From JAIVGZ01 sp964552205 (GTDB lineage Bacteria > Pseudomonadota > Gammaproteobacteria > Natronospirales > JAIVGZ01), in NCBI GenBank assembly GCA_964552205.1, contig CAZKFT010000055.1:1-10917 (forward strand): DNA of 10,917 bases. The letters run 5' to 3'. The position numbers and the translations under genes were made by a program. The notes beneath the pieces were generated by a model that did not search any database, was not told where the DNA came from, and was given only the letters and a program-made list of their open reading frames with translations. Positions within the stretch are counted from its first letter, which is position 1; each line of letters starts with the position of its first letter. Positions 1 to 6,503 of the stretch are shown in pieces.

Positions 1-40
1 TTTGTCTTTCCCCGCGGCTCTGCGGCTCCGCGAGAACCGT

Positions 41-1387
41 TTATTTCATCGTGACCATTTCTTCCGCCGAAGTCGGATGAATCGCCACGGTATCATCGAA
101 GTCGCGCTTGGTCGCTCCCATGCGCACCGCCACAGCAAATCCCTGCAGCATCTCGTCCGCACCATCCCCGATGACATGACAACCGACGATGCGCTCATCG
201 TCCCCGACCGTGACCAACTTCATGGCGGCCGGCATGCGGCGCTCGGTAAGCGCGTGATACATGGGTGTGAAGCGTGTGGAATAAATGGTGACGGCGTCAC
301 CATGCAACGCTCTTGCCTGCGATTCGGTGAGACCGACCGTTCCAATCGGCGGGTGGGTGAACATCACGGTCGGAATATTGTCGTAATCCAGTTTCCGGTC
401 CGTCATGCCGCCATACAGTCGGTCTGCCAGTCGACGGCCTGCGGCAATCGCCACCGGTGTCAATGCGACCCGGTTGGTTACATCTCCAATGGCGAAAATG
501 CTGTCCACATTGGTTTGCTGGAACGCATCGGTCTCCACATGACCGGTGGCGTCAACGCTTACACCGGCCTCAGCCAGCCCGAGTTGGTCAGTGGCGGGTA
601 CGCGCCCCACGGCCCATACCACGGCATCGAAGGGACCATGGATGTCGCCGCCCTCCACACATACTTGAATTGCGCCCGGCTCACCGGTCAGACCGGTGAC
701 ATTCGCGCCTTTCACAAGCCGCATCCCGTCCCGCTCCATGCATTCCATCAGCACTTCCTGCAACATCGTATCGAAAGCCCTGAGCGGCGCATCGCCACGG
801 ACAAAGATCGTGGTGTCGCTCCCCAAGGAGTTGAATACTCCGGCCAGCTCCACCGCCACATACCCTGCGCCAATCAACGCGACCCGTTGGGGCCGCTGGT
901 CCAGCTTGAAGAACCCGTCCGAACTGATCCCTAAGTCTGCGCCAGGCATCCCCGGCAACAACGGCCTACCACCGGTTGCAATCAGAATGTGCTCGGCTTC
1001 CAGGGTCTCGCCGTCCACTTCGACAGTGGTCGGTCCGGTGAGCCGTGCCCAGCCCTTTTGATGACGCACGCCCTTATTGTCGAGGTTGCGGGCGTAGATC
1101 CCGTTCAGGCGCTCGATGTAGGCGTCGCGGGCAACTCGCAGCGCGGACCAGTCATGACTTACTTCACCGAGCTTGAATCCGTAGCCCTCGGCATCGTGCA
1201 ATGCGTGCGCCAACTCTGCTGCTGTCCACATGACCTTCTTAGGCACACAGCCCTGGTTCACACAGGTCCCGCCGAGCCGGTCGGCCTCGATCACCAGCAC
1301 CTCGCGGCCGTACTGCGCGGCACGCTGCGCGAACGCCAGCCCACCGCTGCCACCTCCGATGACGATTGTCTGCATAGATTTCGACAT
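41..1387 (-). CDS. gorA: Glutathione-disulfide reductase, NADPH-dependent
   Basis: The 448-residue product is a cytoplasmic flavoenzyme that reduces glutathione disulfide with NADPH. The N-terminal FAD-binding motif GGGSGG is at residues 11-16. The redox-active disulfide motif GGTCVNQGCVPKK gives Cys42 and Cys47. The second dinucleotide fold starts at GAGYVAVELAG (173-183) and is followed by VRGDAPLR, whose Arg197 and Arg203 match the arginines that bind the NADPH 2'-phosphate in known glutathione reductases; this argues against an NADH-linked lipoamide dehydrogenase. The catalytic HPTSAEE near the C terminus supplies His437 and Glu442. Length is close to the family norm (about 450). The start chosen is the ATG at 1385-1387; Met5 is an alternative. 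Neither has a visible Shine-Dalgarno sequence. It is divergent from lemA across 43 nt. In E. coli gor also lies near prlC, so the neighbourhood is partly conserved. Confidence 0.96.
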   Translation of the reverse strand: MSKSMQTIVIGGGSGGLAFAQRAAQYGREVLVIEADRLGGTCVNQGCVPKKVMWTAAELAHALHDAEGYGFKLGEVSHDWSALRVARDAYIERLNGIYARNLDNKGVRHQKGWARLTGPTTVEVDGETLEAEHILIATGGRPLLPGMPGADLGISSDGFFKLDQRPQRVALIGAGYVAVELAGVFNSLGSDTTIFVRGDAPLRAFDTMLQEVLMECMERDGMRLVKGANVTGLTGEPGAIQVCVEGGDIHGPFDAVVWAVGRVPATDQLGLAEAGVSVDATGHVETDAFQQTNVDSIFAIGDVTNRVALTPVAIAAGRRLADRLYGGMTDRKLDYDNIPTVMFTHPPIGTVGLTESQARALHGDAVTIYSTRFTPMYHALTERRMPAAMKLVTVGDDERIVGCHVIGDGADEMLQGFAVAVRMGATKRDFDDTVAIHPTSAEEMVTMK

Positions 1388-1393
1388 GGTTTC

Positions 1394-1401
1394 GTTATAC
1401 T
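1394..1401. promoter_or_regulatory. Overlapping divergent -10-like boxes between gorA and lemA
   Basis: On the plus strand TATACT (1396-1401) is a good sigma70 -10 match about 30 nt before the lemA ATG, leaving room for a short leader and a G-rich ribosome-binding site (GGGGGA at 1418-1423, 7 nt from the start). On the minus strand TATAAC (1394-1399) overlaps it and ends 6 nt before the gorA ATG. No convincing -35 hexamer is visible at normal spacing for either direction, so this is a candidate only. Confidence 0.35.
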
Positions 1402-1430
1402 CGGCTCAAGAACGGTTGGGGGATACCACC

Positions 1431-2003
1431 ATGTCACTGAGCACCTTTATTGTTTTGGGCGTCATCATCGCCCTGCTGGTTTACATCATAACCATCTACA
1501 ACGGGCTGGTCAGCCTGAAGCACAACGTGTCCAAGGCTTGGGCAAATATCGATGTCATCCTCAAGCAACGGCACGATGAGCTGCCCAAGCTGGTGGAGAC
1601 CTGCAAACAGTACATGGGATACGAGCAGGAAACCCTGAACAAGGTCATGGAAGCCAGGGCTGCGGCCTGGGCCGCTCGGGAAAAAGGCGATGTCGCGGGG
1701 GTAGGTGCTGCTGAAACCACCATGCGCATGGGTTTGGGCAACCTGTTCGCGTTGGCAGAGAACTACCCGGACCTCAAGGCCAACGACAACTTCCGGCACC
1801 TGCAGGCGCGCATCACTGGTCTGGAGAACGCGATTGCCGACCGGCGCGAGTTCTACAACGAAAGCGTGAATGTGCTGAACATCCGTATCGAGCAATTCCC
1901 GGATGTCCTGATTGCGCGCAATTTCGGCTTCACGGCAGCACAGCTGTTGGAGTTTTCGGAAGAAGAACTCAAGGACGTGGACATCAAGGCGCTGTTTTCC
2001 TGA
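1431..2003 (+). CDS. lemA: LemA family membrane protein
   Basis: The 190-residue product has the LemA layout: one hydrophobic segment at residues 6-22, then the conserved YNGLVSLKHNVSKAWANID stretch (23-41) and a helical domain. Near the C-terminal half it has the family signature ENYPDLKANDNF, followed by a helix carrying RREFYNESV and a FPDVLIARNFGF segment. LemA proteins are small, inner-membrane-anchored helical bundles whose biochemical role is unsettled. The open frame extends upstream to 1230, but that part is antisense to gorA; the ATG at 1431 has a G-rich ribosome-binding site and gives the normal family N terminus. It is first in a probable four-gene operon; the GIDE-domain gene follows after 3 nt, a common LemA partner. 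Confidence 0.95.
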   Translation: MSLSTFIVLGVIIALLVYIITIYNGLVSLKHNVSKAWANIDVILKQRHDELPKLVETCKQYMGYEQETLNKVMEARAAAWAAREKGDVAGVGAAETTMRMGLGNLFALAENYPDLKANDNFRHLQARITGLENAIADRREFYNESVNVLNIRIEQFPDVLIARNFGFTAAQLLEFSEEELKDVDIKALFS

Positions 2004-2006
2004 TCC

Positions 2007-2957
2007 ATGTTTTCTGACCTGACGCGCTGGGCGACCAGCGCGGATACCGGCGAGTTCTGGTTTCTCACTGGCATACCGATGGTGGCGGCGGTCGCGCTGT
2101 TTCTGGCGGCGTTCTACTTCCTGCGCAAAGCGCGGCTGATGGAGGACACGCCAACCTCACGCATCCGATCCGCGGCGCAGGGATATGTCGAGCTGGAAGG
2201 CATCGGTCGACTGATGGAGGGCCCCGAGATTTTTGGCGCCTTGACCTCCCTGCCCTGCCTTTGGTGGACCTACAAGATCGAGCAAAAGGTCACGACCGGA
2301 AGCGGCAAGAACCGACGCACGCATTGGCGAACCATCTCCAGTGGCACCAGCACATGTCTTTTTCACATCGACGACGACACGGGTACTTGTGTGGTCGATC
2401 CCGATGGCGCCAAGGTGATCACGGCCGAGAAGGACTTCTGGTACGGGTTCACGCCCCGTTGGTCAGGCCCACCCAAGAAAGGCATGTTCAGGATGATGGG
2501 CGCCGGATACCGGTATACGGAGCGGCGCCTACAGAGAAATCGACCCCTATACGCGCTGGGCTGGTTCAAGACCGTGGGCGGCGCTGGCTCCGACTTCGAT
2601 ACCAACGAGGAAGTTCGCCAGAAGCTCGCGGAGTGGAAACGCGACCAGGCCGCGCTGACCGAACGCTTTGATATGAACAAGGATGGCGTCGTGGATATGG
2701 ATGAGTGGGAGCTGGTACGCAAGGCCGCCGAAGATGAAGTCAGACAACATCAGTTGGAGCGGGCGCTCAAACCGGGCGTCAATGTACTGTGCATACCCCC
2801 GCGACACCACGGCCGTCCCTACCTGCTTTCGGCCATCCCGCAGGACAAACTCATCAAACGGTTCCGCTGGTCAGCGGGTGGCTGCCTGCTCGGTTTCTTC
2901 CTGACCGGCGCGCTGGCCACCTTCCTCGTCGGTGCTCGGCTGACAATAGGCATGTGA
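2007..2957 (+). CDS. GIDE-domain (E3 ligase-like) membrane protein with an EF-hand loop
   Basis: The 316-residue product has a membrane segment at about 17-39 followed by RKAR, and a second at about 288-310 preceded by KLIKRFR. By the positive-inside rule the large central part should be cytoplasmic. Residues about 60-190 resemble the GIDE domain, annotated as E3 ubiquitin ligase-like from eukaryotic MUL1/MAPL: EGIGRLMEGPEIFGAL, then CLWWTYKIEQ, a basic loop, W-R-T-I-S-S-G and a FHIDDDTG strand. No RING finger is present, so ubiquitin ligase activity should not be inferred. Residues 222-233 (DMNKDGVVDMDE) are a textbook 12-residue EF-hand loop, with ligands Asp222, Asn224, Asp226, Asp230 and Glu233 and the central Gly227. 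Only one loop is seen. It follows lemA by 3 nt and precedes prlC by 13 nt. The domain call comes from remembered motifs; the EF-hand is read directly. Confidence 0.8.
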   Translation: MFSDLTRWATSADTGEFWFLTGIPMVAAVALFLAAFYFLRKARLMEDTPTSRIRSAAQGYVELEGIGRLMEGPEIFGALTSLPCLWWTYKIEQKVTTGSGKNRRTHWRTISSGTSTCLFHIDDDTGTCVVDPDGAKVITAEKDFWYGFTPRWSGPPKKGMFRMMGAGYRYTERRLQRNRPLYALGWFKTVGGAGSDFDTNEEVRQKLAEWKRDQAALTERFDMNKDGVVDMDEWELVRKAAEDEVRQHQLERALKPGVNVLCIPPRHHGRPYLLSAIPQDKLIKRFRWSAGGCLLGFFLTGALATFLVGARLTIGM

Positions 2958-2970
2958 GACAATTGGCGGC

Positions 2971-5049
2971 ATGAAGAATCCGCTGCTTGAGTACACGGGG
3001 CTACCCCCCTTCCAGGACATCAAACCTGAGCATGTCGAACCTGCGGTGGACGCCATCTTGGCGGAGAGCCGCGCGAAGCTCACCGAGATTCTCGCCTCGA
3101 CCACGCCTCGCACTTGGAACAGCGTCGTCCAACCGCTGGAAGATCTGGATGAGCGACTGGACCATGCGTGGTCGCCGGTGGGGCATCTGAACGCAGTAAG
3201 CAGCTCGCCAGAACTTCGGAAGGCCCACAATGCCTGCCTGCCCAAGCTGTCGGATTACCACTCTGAACTTGGACAGAACCGCGAACTCTACCAAGCGTGG
3301 CGCACCGTCCGTGAACATGAGGTGGGGCTGGATGTCGCCCAGACGCGGGTGCTCGACAACGCCCTACGGGACTTTCGCCTTTCCGGCGTGGACCTTGAAG
3401 GTGAAGCGCGTGAGCGATTCCGCGCTATCCAACAGGAGTTGAGTGAGCTGCAGTCCACATTCGAGGACCATGTGTTGGACGCCACACAAGGATGGTTCCA
3501 GCACATCGAGGACGAGTCGCGTCTCGACGGACTACCAGGCCACGCCTTGCAAGCCACTGCCCAAGCAGCAAGTGAACGCGGGTTGACCGGCCATGTGGTG
3601 ACGCTGGACTACCCGGTGTTCCACGCCGTGATCACGTTCGCGACCGACCGTGCGTTGCGCGAAGCCGTGCACTACGCCTGGGTGACACGGGCGGCACGCG
3701 GCGGGCCGCATGATGACGCGCACGACAACACGGATGTGATGCGCCGTATCCTGGAGCTTCGCCGCGAGGAGGCCCAGTTGCTGGGATACCCGGACTTCGC
3801 GGCATTGTCACTGGCCACCAAGATGGCCGACAGCAGCGAGTCCGTGGTCTCCTTCCTCGAGGACTTGGTGCGGCGTAGCCGCGACGCTGGACGCGAAGAG
3901 GTCGAGATGCTCCGCGCGTACGGGCATGAGGCGCTCGGTATCGACGACATGCAACCCTGGGATGTCGCGTTCATCGCGGAACGACTGCGGCTCGAAAAGT
4001 ACGCCATCTCCGACGAGGATCTGCGTCCCTACTTCCCTGCCCCACGCGTGGTGGATGGCTTGTTCAAGGTGGTCGAACGCCTCTATGGCATTCAAGTGTC
4101 AGAGGTTAGCAATGGGAGCGGGCCCCGTGGGAGCGGCCCCACGGGCCGCGATACCATCCCCACCTGGCACCCCGACGTCCGCTACTACGAGATCCGGGAC
4201 ACAGACACCGGCACCGTGCGCGGCAGCTTCTGGCTGGATCTCTACACCCGCAAAGGTAAGCGTGGCGGCGCGTGGATGGGCGACTTCCGATCGCGTCGTC
4301 GTAAGGGCGATACGGTGGAGACCCCGGTTGCCTGGTTGGTCTGCAACTTCGCACCGCCTGTCGGCAACCGGCCGAGCCTGCTCAGCCACGATGAGGTCAT
4401 CACCCTCTTCCACGAGTTCGGCCACGGTCTGCACCACATGCTGACCCGAGTCGACATCCCCGGGGTCGCGGGCATCAACGGCGTCGAGTGGGACGCGGTG
4501 GAGCTCCCCAGCCAGTTCATGGAGAACTGGTGCTGGGAGAAGGACGCGCTCGCGTTGATCTCGGGACACTGGGAATCCGGCGAACCCTTACCGGGCGCGC
4601 TGTACCAGCGCATGCTGGATTCACGACATTACCTGGCCGCCATGGACATGTTGCGCCAACTCGAGTTCGCTCTTTTCGACTTCCGTCTGCATATGGATCC
4701 GAACCCGGGTGACCCCGATTGCGTTGCCCGCCACCTCGCCGCAGTGCGCGAGGCGGTGACCGTCGTGCCCGTGGCTTCTTACAACAATTATCCCCACAGC
4801 TTCAGCCATATCTTCGGCGGTGGTTATGCGGCGGGCTACTACAGTTATAAGTGGGCTGAGGTGCTGGCGGCCGATGCGTTCAGCTTGTTCCAGGAAAACG
4901 GCGTGTTCGATGCCAAGACCGGCAAGCGATTTTTGTCAGCGATACTCGAACGCGGCGGCGTCCGTGATGCGATGGCCGGCTTCGTGGAATTCCGCGGTCG
5001 TGAACCGCGCATTGACGCGCTGCTTGCGCAGTACGGAATGGCGGCCTGA
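2971..5049 (+). CDS. prlC: Oligopeptidase A, M3-family zinc metallopeptidase
   Basis: The 692-residue product (E. coli enzyme about 680) is a cytoplasmic oligopeptidase that degrades short peptides, including cleaved signal peptides. The zinc site is HEFGH at 481-485 (His481, Glu482, His485) with the third ligand Glu511 in VELPSQFMENW. His613 and the tyrosines at 619-626 (FSHIFGGGYAAGYYSY) fit the M3 substrate-binding and transition-state residues. The N terminus (NPLLEYTGLPPFQDIKPEHV) is typical, supporting the ATG at 2971, though no strong Shine-Dalgarno is visible. Residues 380-394 form a Gly/Ser/Pro-rich insert between YGI and WHPDVRYYEI that coincides with a REP-like palindrome in the DNA. 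As I recall the family, this segment is normally about a dozen residues shorter. The frame is intact. The stop overlaps the xth start by 1 nt (TGATG). Confidence 0.96.
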   Translation: MKNPLLEYTGLPPFQDIKPEHVEPAVDAILAESRAKLTEILASTTPRTWNSVVQPLEDLDERLDHAWSPVGHLNAVSSSPELRKAHNACLPKLSDYHSELGQNRELYQAWRTVREHEVGLDVAQTRVLDNALRDFRLSGVDLEGEARERFRAIQQELSELQSTFEDHVLDATQGWFQHIEDESRLDGLPGHALQATAQAASERGLTGHVVTLDYPVFHAVITFATDRALREAVHYAWVTRAARGGPHDDAHDNTDVMRRILELRREEAQLLGYPDFAALSLATKMADSSESVVSFLEDLVRRSRDAGREEVEMLRAYGHEALGIDDMQPWDVAFIAERLRLEKYAISDEDLRPYFPAPRVVDGLFKVVERLYGIQVSEVSNGSGPRGSGPTGRDTIPTWHPDVRYYEIRDTDTGTVRGSFWLDLYTRKGKRGGAWMGDFRSRRRKGDTVETPVAWLVCNFAPPVGNRPSLLSHDEVITLFHEFGHGLHHMLTRVDIPGVAGINGVEWDAVELPSQFMENWCWEKDALALISGHWESGEPLPGALYQRMLDSRHYLAAMDMLRQLEFALFDFRLHMDPNPGDPDCVARHLAAVREAVTVVPVASYNNYPHSFSHIFGGGYAAGYYSYKWAEVLAADAFSLFQENGVFDAKTGKRFLSAILERGGVRDAMAGFVEFRGREPRIDALLAQYGMAA
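4127..4152 (+). repeat. REP-like palindrome inside prlC
   Basis: The element has the head gtggga, stem arm GCGGCCC (4133-4139), loop cac, stem arm GGGCCGC (4143-4149) and tail gat. The layout matches the three intergenic copies in this window: a GTRG head, a 7-bp stem starting GCGG and a 3-nt loop. Just upstream, 4113-4127 is a near-repeat of 4128-4143, so the head and left arm are partly duplicated. The 45 nt 4108-4152 encode SNGSGPRGSGPTGRD in frame. An alternative, longer hairpin can form between 4121-4131 and 4138-4147 with one bulged base. Confidence 0.75.
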
Positions 5050-5813
5050 TGCTGCTAGCCACCTGGAACGTCAACTCCCTGAAGGTGCGCCTGCCCCACT
5101 TGCTGTCCTGGCTGGCATCCGTGCAACCGGATGTGGTCGGGCTGCAGGAAACCAAGACTGTTGATGATGCTTTCCCAATCGCAGAGCTTGAGGCTGCCGG
5201 GTATCACTGCACTTTTTCGGGGCAGAAAACCTACAACGGTGTCGCGGTCCTGAGCCGCGAGCCCGCGACCGAGGTAGTCACCGGATTCCCGGGCTTCGAG
5301 GACGAACAGCGACGCGTATTGGGGGTCACCATCGGTGACCTGCGCTTCCTCAATTTATATGTGCCCAACGGGCAGGCGGTCGGGTCTGACAAATACCATT
5401 ACAAACTGAACTGGCTGCAGGCACTGCAGGGCTACTGCAAGGCGCAACTTCAGGAAAATCCGAACTTTGCAGTGGTCGGGGATTTCAACATTGCCCCCGA
5501 TGATCGGGATGTCCACGACCCGGACGCATGGCGTGACCAGATTCTGTGCAGCCCCGATGAACGCGCGGCATTCGAGACACTGACTTCACTTGGACTGGTG
5601 GACACCTTTCGTTTGTTCAACGAGGTTGGCGGAACCTACTCCTGGTGGGACTACCGGCAGGGAGGGTTCCGGCGTAACCATGGCTTGCGCATTGACCTTG
5701 TGCTTGCAAGCAAAGTGTTGGCAGAGCGGTGTATGGGTGTGACAGTTGATATAGAGCCCCGCACCTGGGACCGACCATCGGATCACGCCCCCGTCGTCGC
5801 GCGCTTCTCCTGA
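5049..5813 (+). CDS. xth: Exodeoxyribonuclease III (AP endonuclease)
   Basis: The 254-residue product belongs to the exonuclease III / APE1 family of Mg-dependent nucleases, which cut DNA at abasic sites and degrade 3' ends in base-excision repair. Visible catalytic motifs are TWNVNSL (Asn7), LQETK (Glu34), LYVPNG (Tyr104), VGDFNIAP (Asp145, Asn147), RIDLVLAS (Asp216) and the terminal SDHAPV (Asp245, His246). Length fits the 250-270 family norm. The ATG at 5049 shares its A with the prlC stop codon, so translation is probably coupled and the gene is last in the lemA-GIDE-prlC-xth cluster. Assignment to xthA or another xth paralogue type is not decided here. The stop codon is followed at once by REP-like sequence. 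Confidence 0.95.
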   Translation: MLLATWNVNSLKVRLPHLLSWLASVQPDVVGLQETKTVDDAFPIAELEAAGYHCTFSGQKTYNGVAVLSREPATEVVTGFPGFEDEQRRVLGVTIGDLRFLNLYVPNGQAVGSDKYHYKLNWLQALQGYCKAQLQENPNFAVVGDFNIAPDDRDVHDPDAWRDQILCSPDERAAFETLTSLGLVDTFRLFNEVGGTYSWWDYRQGGFRRNHGLRIDLVLASKVLAERCMGVTVDIEPRTWDRPSDHAPVVARFS

Positions 5814-5824
5814 ATTCGCGGACC

Positions 5825-5851
5825 GTAGGAGCGGTGCTTCGCACCGCGAAT
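5825..5851 (+). repeat. REP-like element, left copy of the REPIN
   Basis: Head gtagga, stem GCGGTGC (5831-5837), loop ttc, stem GCACCGC (5841-5847), tail gaat. It lies 11 nt after the xth stop codon. The intervening bases include attcgcgg (5814-5821), which equals the tail end of an inverted copy, so a partial third unit may abut it. Confidence 0.85.
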
Positions 5852-5878
5852 GGCTCCAGCACTTGCGCAAATACCAAC

Positions 5879-5897
5879 CGTTGGCTCTGAGCCAACG
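5879..5897. repeat. Central hairpin between the inverted REP copies
   Basis: A perfect 8-bp stem (CGTTGGCT with AGCCAACG) encloses a 3-nt loop (ctg). It lies roughly midway in the 53-nt spacer separating the two REP copies and has a sequence unrelated to their stems. Confidence 0.6.
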
Positions 5898-5904
5898 TCA
5901 TCAT

Positions 5905-5931
5905 ATTCGCGGCGCGAAGCGCCGCTCCTAC
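5905..5931 (-). repeat. REP-like element, right (inverted) copy of the REPIN
   Basis: Read on the minus strand: head gtagga, stem GCGGCGC, loop ttc, stem GCGCCGC, tail gaat. It differs from the left copy at only two positions, T to C in one stem arm and A to G in the partner position of the other, so base pairing is preserved. With 5825-5851 it forms an inverted REP doublet. Confidence 0.85.
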
Positions 5932-5978
5932 ATTTCAATATGAATTTTGGCGCAGCCGGCATCGGCGAGTTGCGGGCC

Positions 5979-6009
5979 AAAAAAAAGGCGGCCCTTGCGG
6001 ACCGCCTTT
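5979..6009 (-). terminator. Rho-independent terminator of the small cysteine-containing protein gene
   Basis: On the minus strand, 20 nt after the stop codon, the arms AGGCGGTCC and GGGCCGCCT pair as a 9-bp stem with one G-T wobble, closed by a GCAA tetraloop and followed by eight T residues (5979-5986). In the plus direction the hairpin is followed only by TTT, so it would be a weak terminator for the convergent xth transcript. Confidence 0.9.
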
Positions 6010-6028
6010 CGGCCTCGGAGGATACTCT

Positions 6029-6283
6029 TCAGGCGTTAGCTGCCGGCATGAGCTTGGCACTCACGGGCTTTGGTTTTGCGCCATCGAGATAGGCCTTTAA
6101 CGTTACGGTCGGCACTTTCAGCTTGTCGACCAGTGGATACATCTGGCACTTCTCACATGCCGCCAGTTTCGGCTGGCTTCCAGCAGGCGCCTTGCCAGAC
6201 GGGCGCTTGCGCAACTTCTTGCAGTGCGACGTACTCATGATCGCTTCCTGCGGCACGCAGTAGAACATCAGTTCTTGGGTCAA
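6029..6283 (-). CDS. Small basic protein with a CxxC pair, function unknown
   Basis: I do not recognise the family. From the TTG at 6281-6283 the product has 84 residues; from an in-frame ATG at 6236-6238 it has 69. The TTG is preceded by AAGGAG (6291-6296) at 7-nt spacing. The ATG has the weaker AGGA at about 7 nt. I prefer the TTG because the intervening codons mostly end in G or C while the leader before them is AT-rich. In the 69-residue numbering, SHCKKLRKRPSGK is a basic N terminus with His5 and Cys6, CEKC gives Cys28 and Cys31, and the C-terminal half is Lys/Pro-rich. The cysteines could bind a metal, but that is inference. It is monocistronic, with its own promoter and terminator, and convergent with xth. 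Confidence 0.7.
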   Translation of the reverse strand: MTQELMFYCVPQEAIMSTSHCKKLRKRPSGKAPAGSQPKLAACEKCQMYPLVDKLKVPTVTLKAYLDGAKPKPVSAKLMPAANA

Positions 6284-6503
6284 CGGTGTTCTCCTTAATA
6301 AAACTTCACGAATTCTGGAGGGACGGTTGCCTTGCGTCGGGCGATGCCGCCGCAGGACAGGCCTCACGGGAATGTCGTGGAGCTAGGGACCGCAGATTCT
6401 ACCCGCAGGGGCGTTTCCCGGCAAGCGGTTAAGGGTGTGGATTTATTAATACAGTCGTTGCGCGTGACCAACATTGACGCATGGAAATGTCAAATACTGG
6501 CTT
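6284..6503. other. Intergenic region between the small gene and the DUF1232 gene
   Basis: This 220-nt stretch holds the promoter at 6396-6424 and the small gene's leader of about 105 nt, which includes a 4-bp GGCG/CGCC hairpin around 6340. Close to the end of the DUF1232 gene is a TTGAC/GTCAA inverted repeat (about 6474-6493). I see no coding region, and no T-tract hairpin that would terminate the glmU operon. Confidence 0.6.
6396..6424 (-). promoter_or_regulatory. Sigma70-type promoter of the small cysteine-containing protein gene
   Basis: On the minus strand the -35 TTGCCG (6419-6424, 4 of 6 consensus) and -10 TAGAAT (6396-6401, 5 of 6) are separated by exactly 17 nt. The expected start near 6389 leaves a leader of roughly 105 nt before the TTG codon. 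Confidence 0.7.

Noticed and set aside
1..40. Hairpin after the gorA stop as a terminator
   Set aside because: The sequence has a short GC-rich dyad and a tandem gcggctc repeat, but on the gorA strand it is followed by A-rich sequence rather than a T run.
2..934. Long plus-strand open frame of 310 codons
   Set aside because: It is antisense to gorA, which has every catalytic motif of glutathione reductase. The frame's composition is typical of GC-rich shadow reading.
1230..1430. N-terminal extension of lemA
   Set aside because: This part overlaps gorA in antisense and would bury the LemA membrane anchor. The ATG at 1431 gives the family's normal start.
2007..2957. Active ubiquitin ligase
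   Set aside because: Only a GIDE-like domain is seen. There is no RING finger or Cys/His zinc cluster, so the E3 label is only a family name.
4108..4152. Frameshift or pseudogene in prlC caused by the repeat
   Set aside because: The 45-nt segment is a multiple of three, and the frame continues through the zinc site to a normal C terminus.
6474..6503. Intrinsic terminator after the DUF1232 gene
   Set aside because: The only inverted repeat (TTGAC/GTCAA) is a weak 5-bp stem with a long loop and no T-tract.
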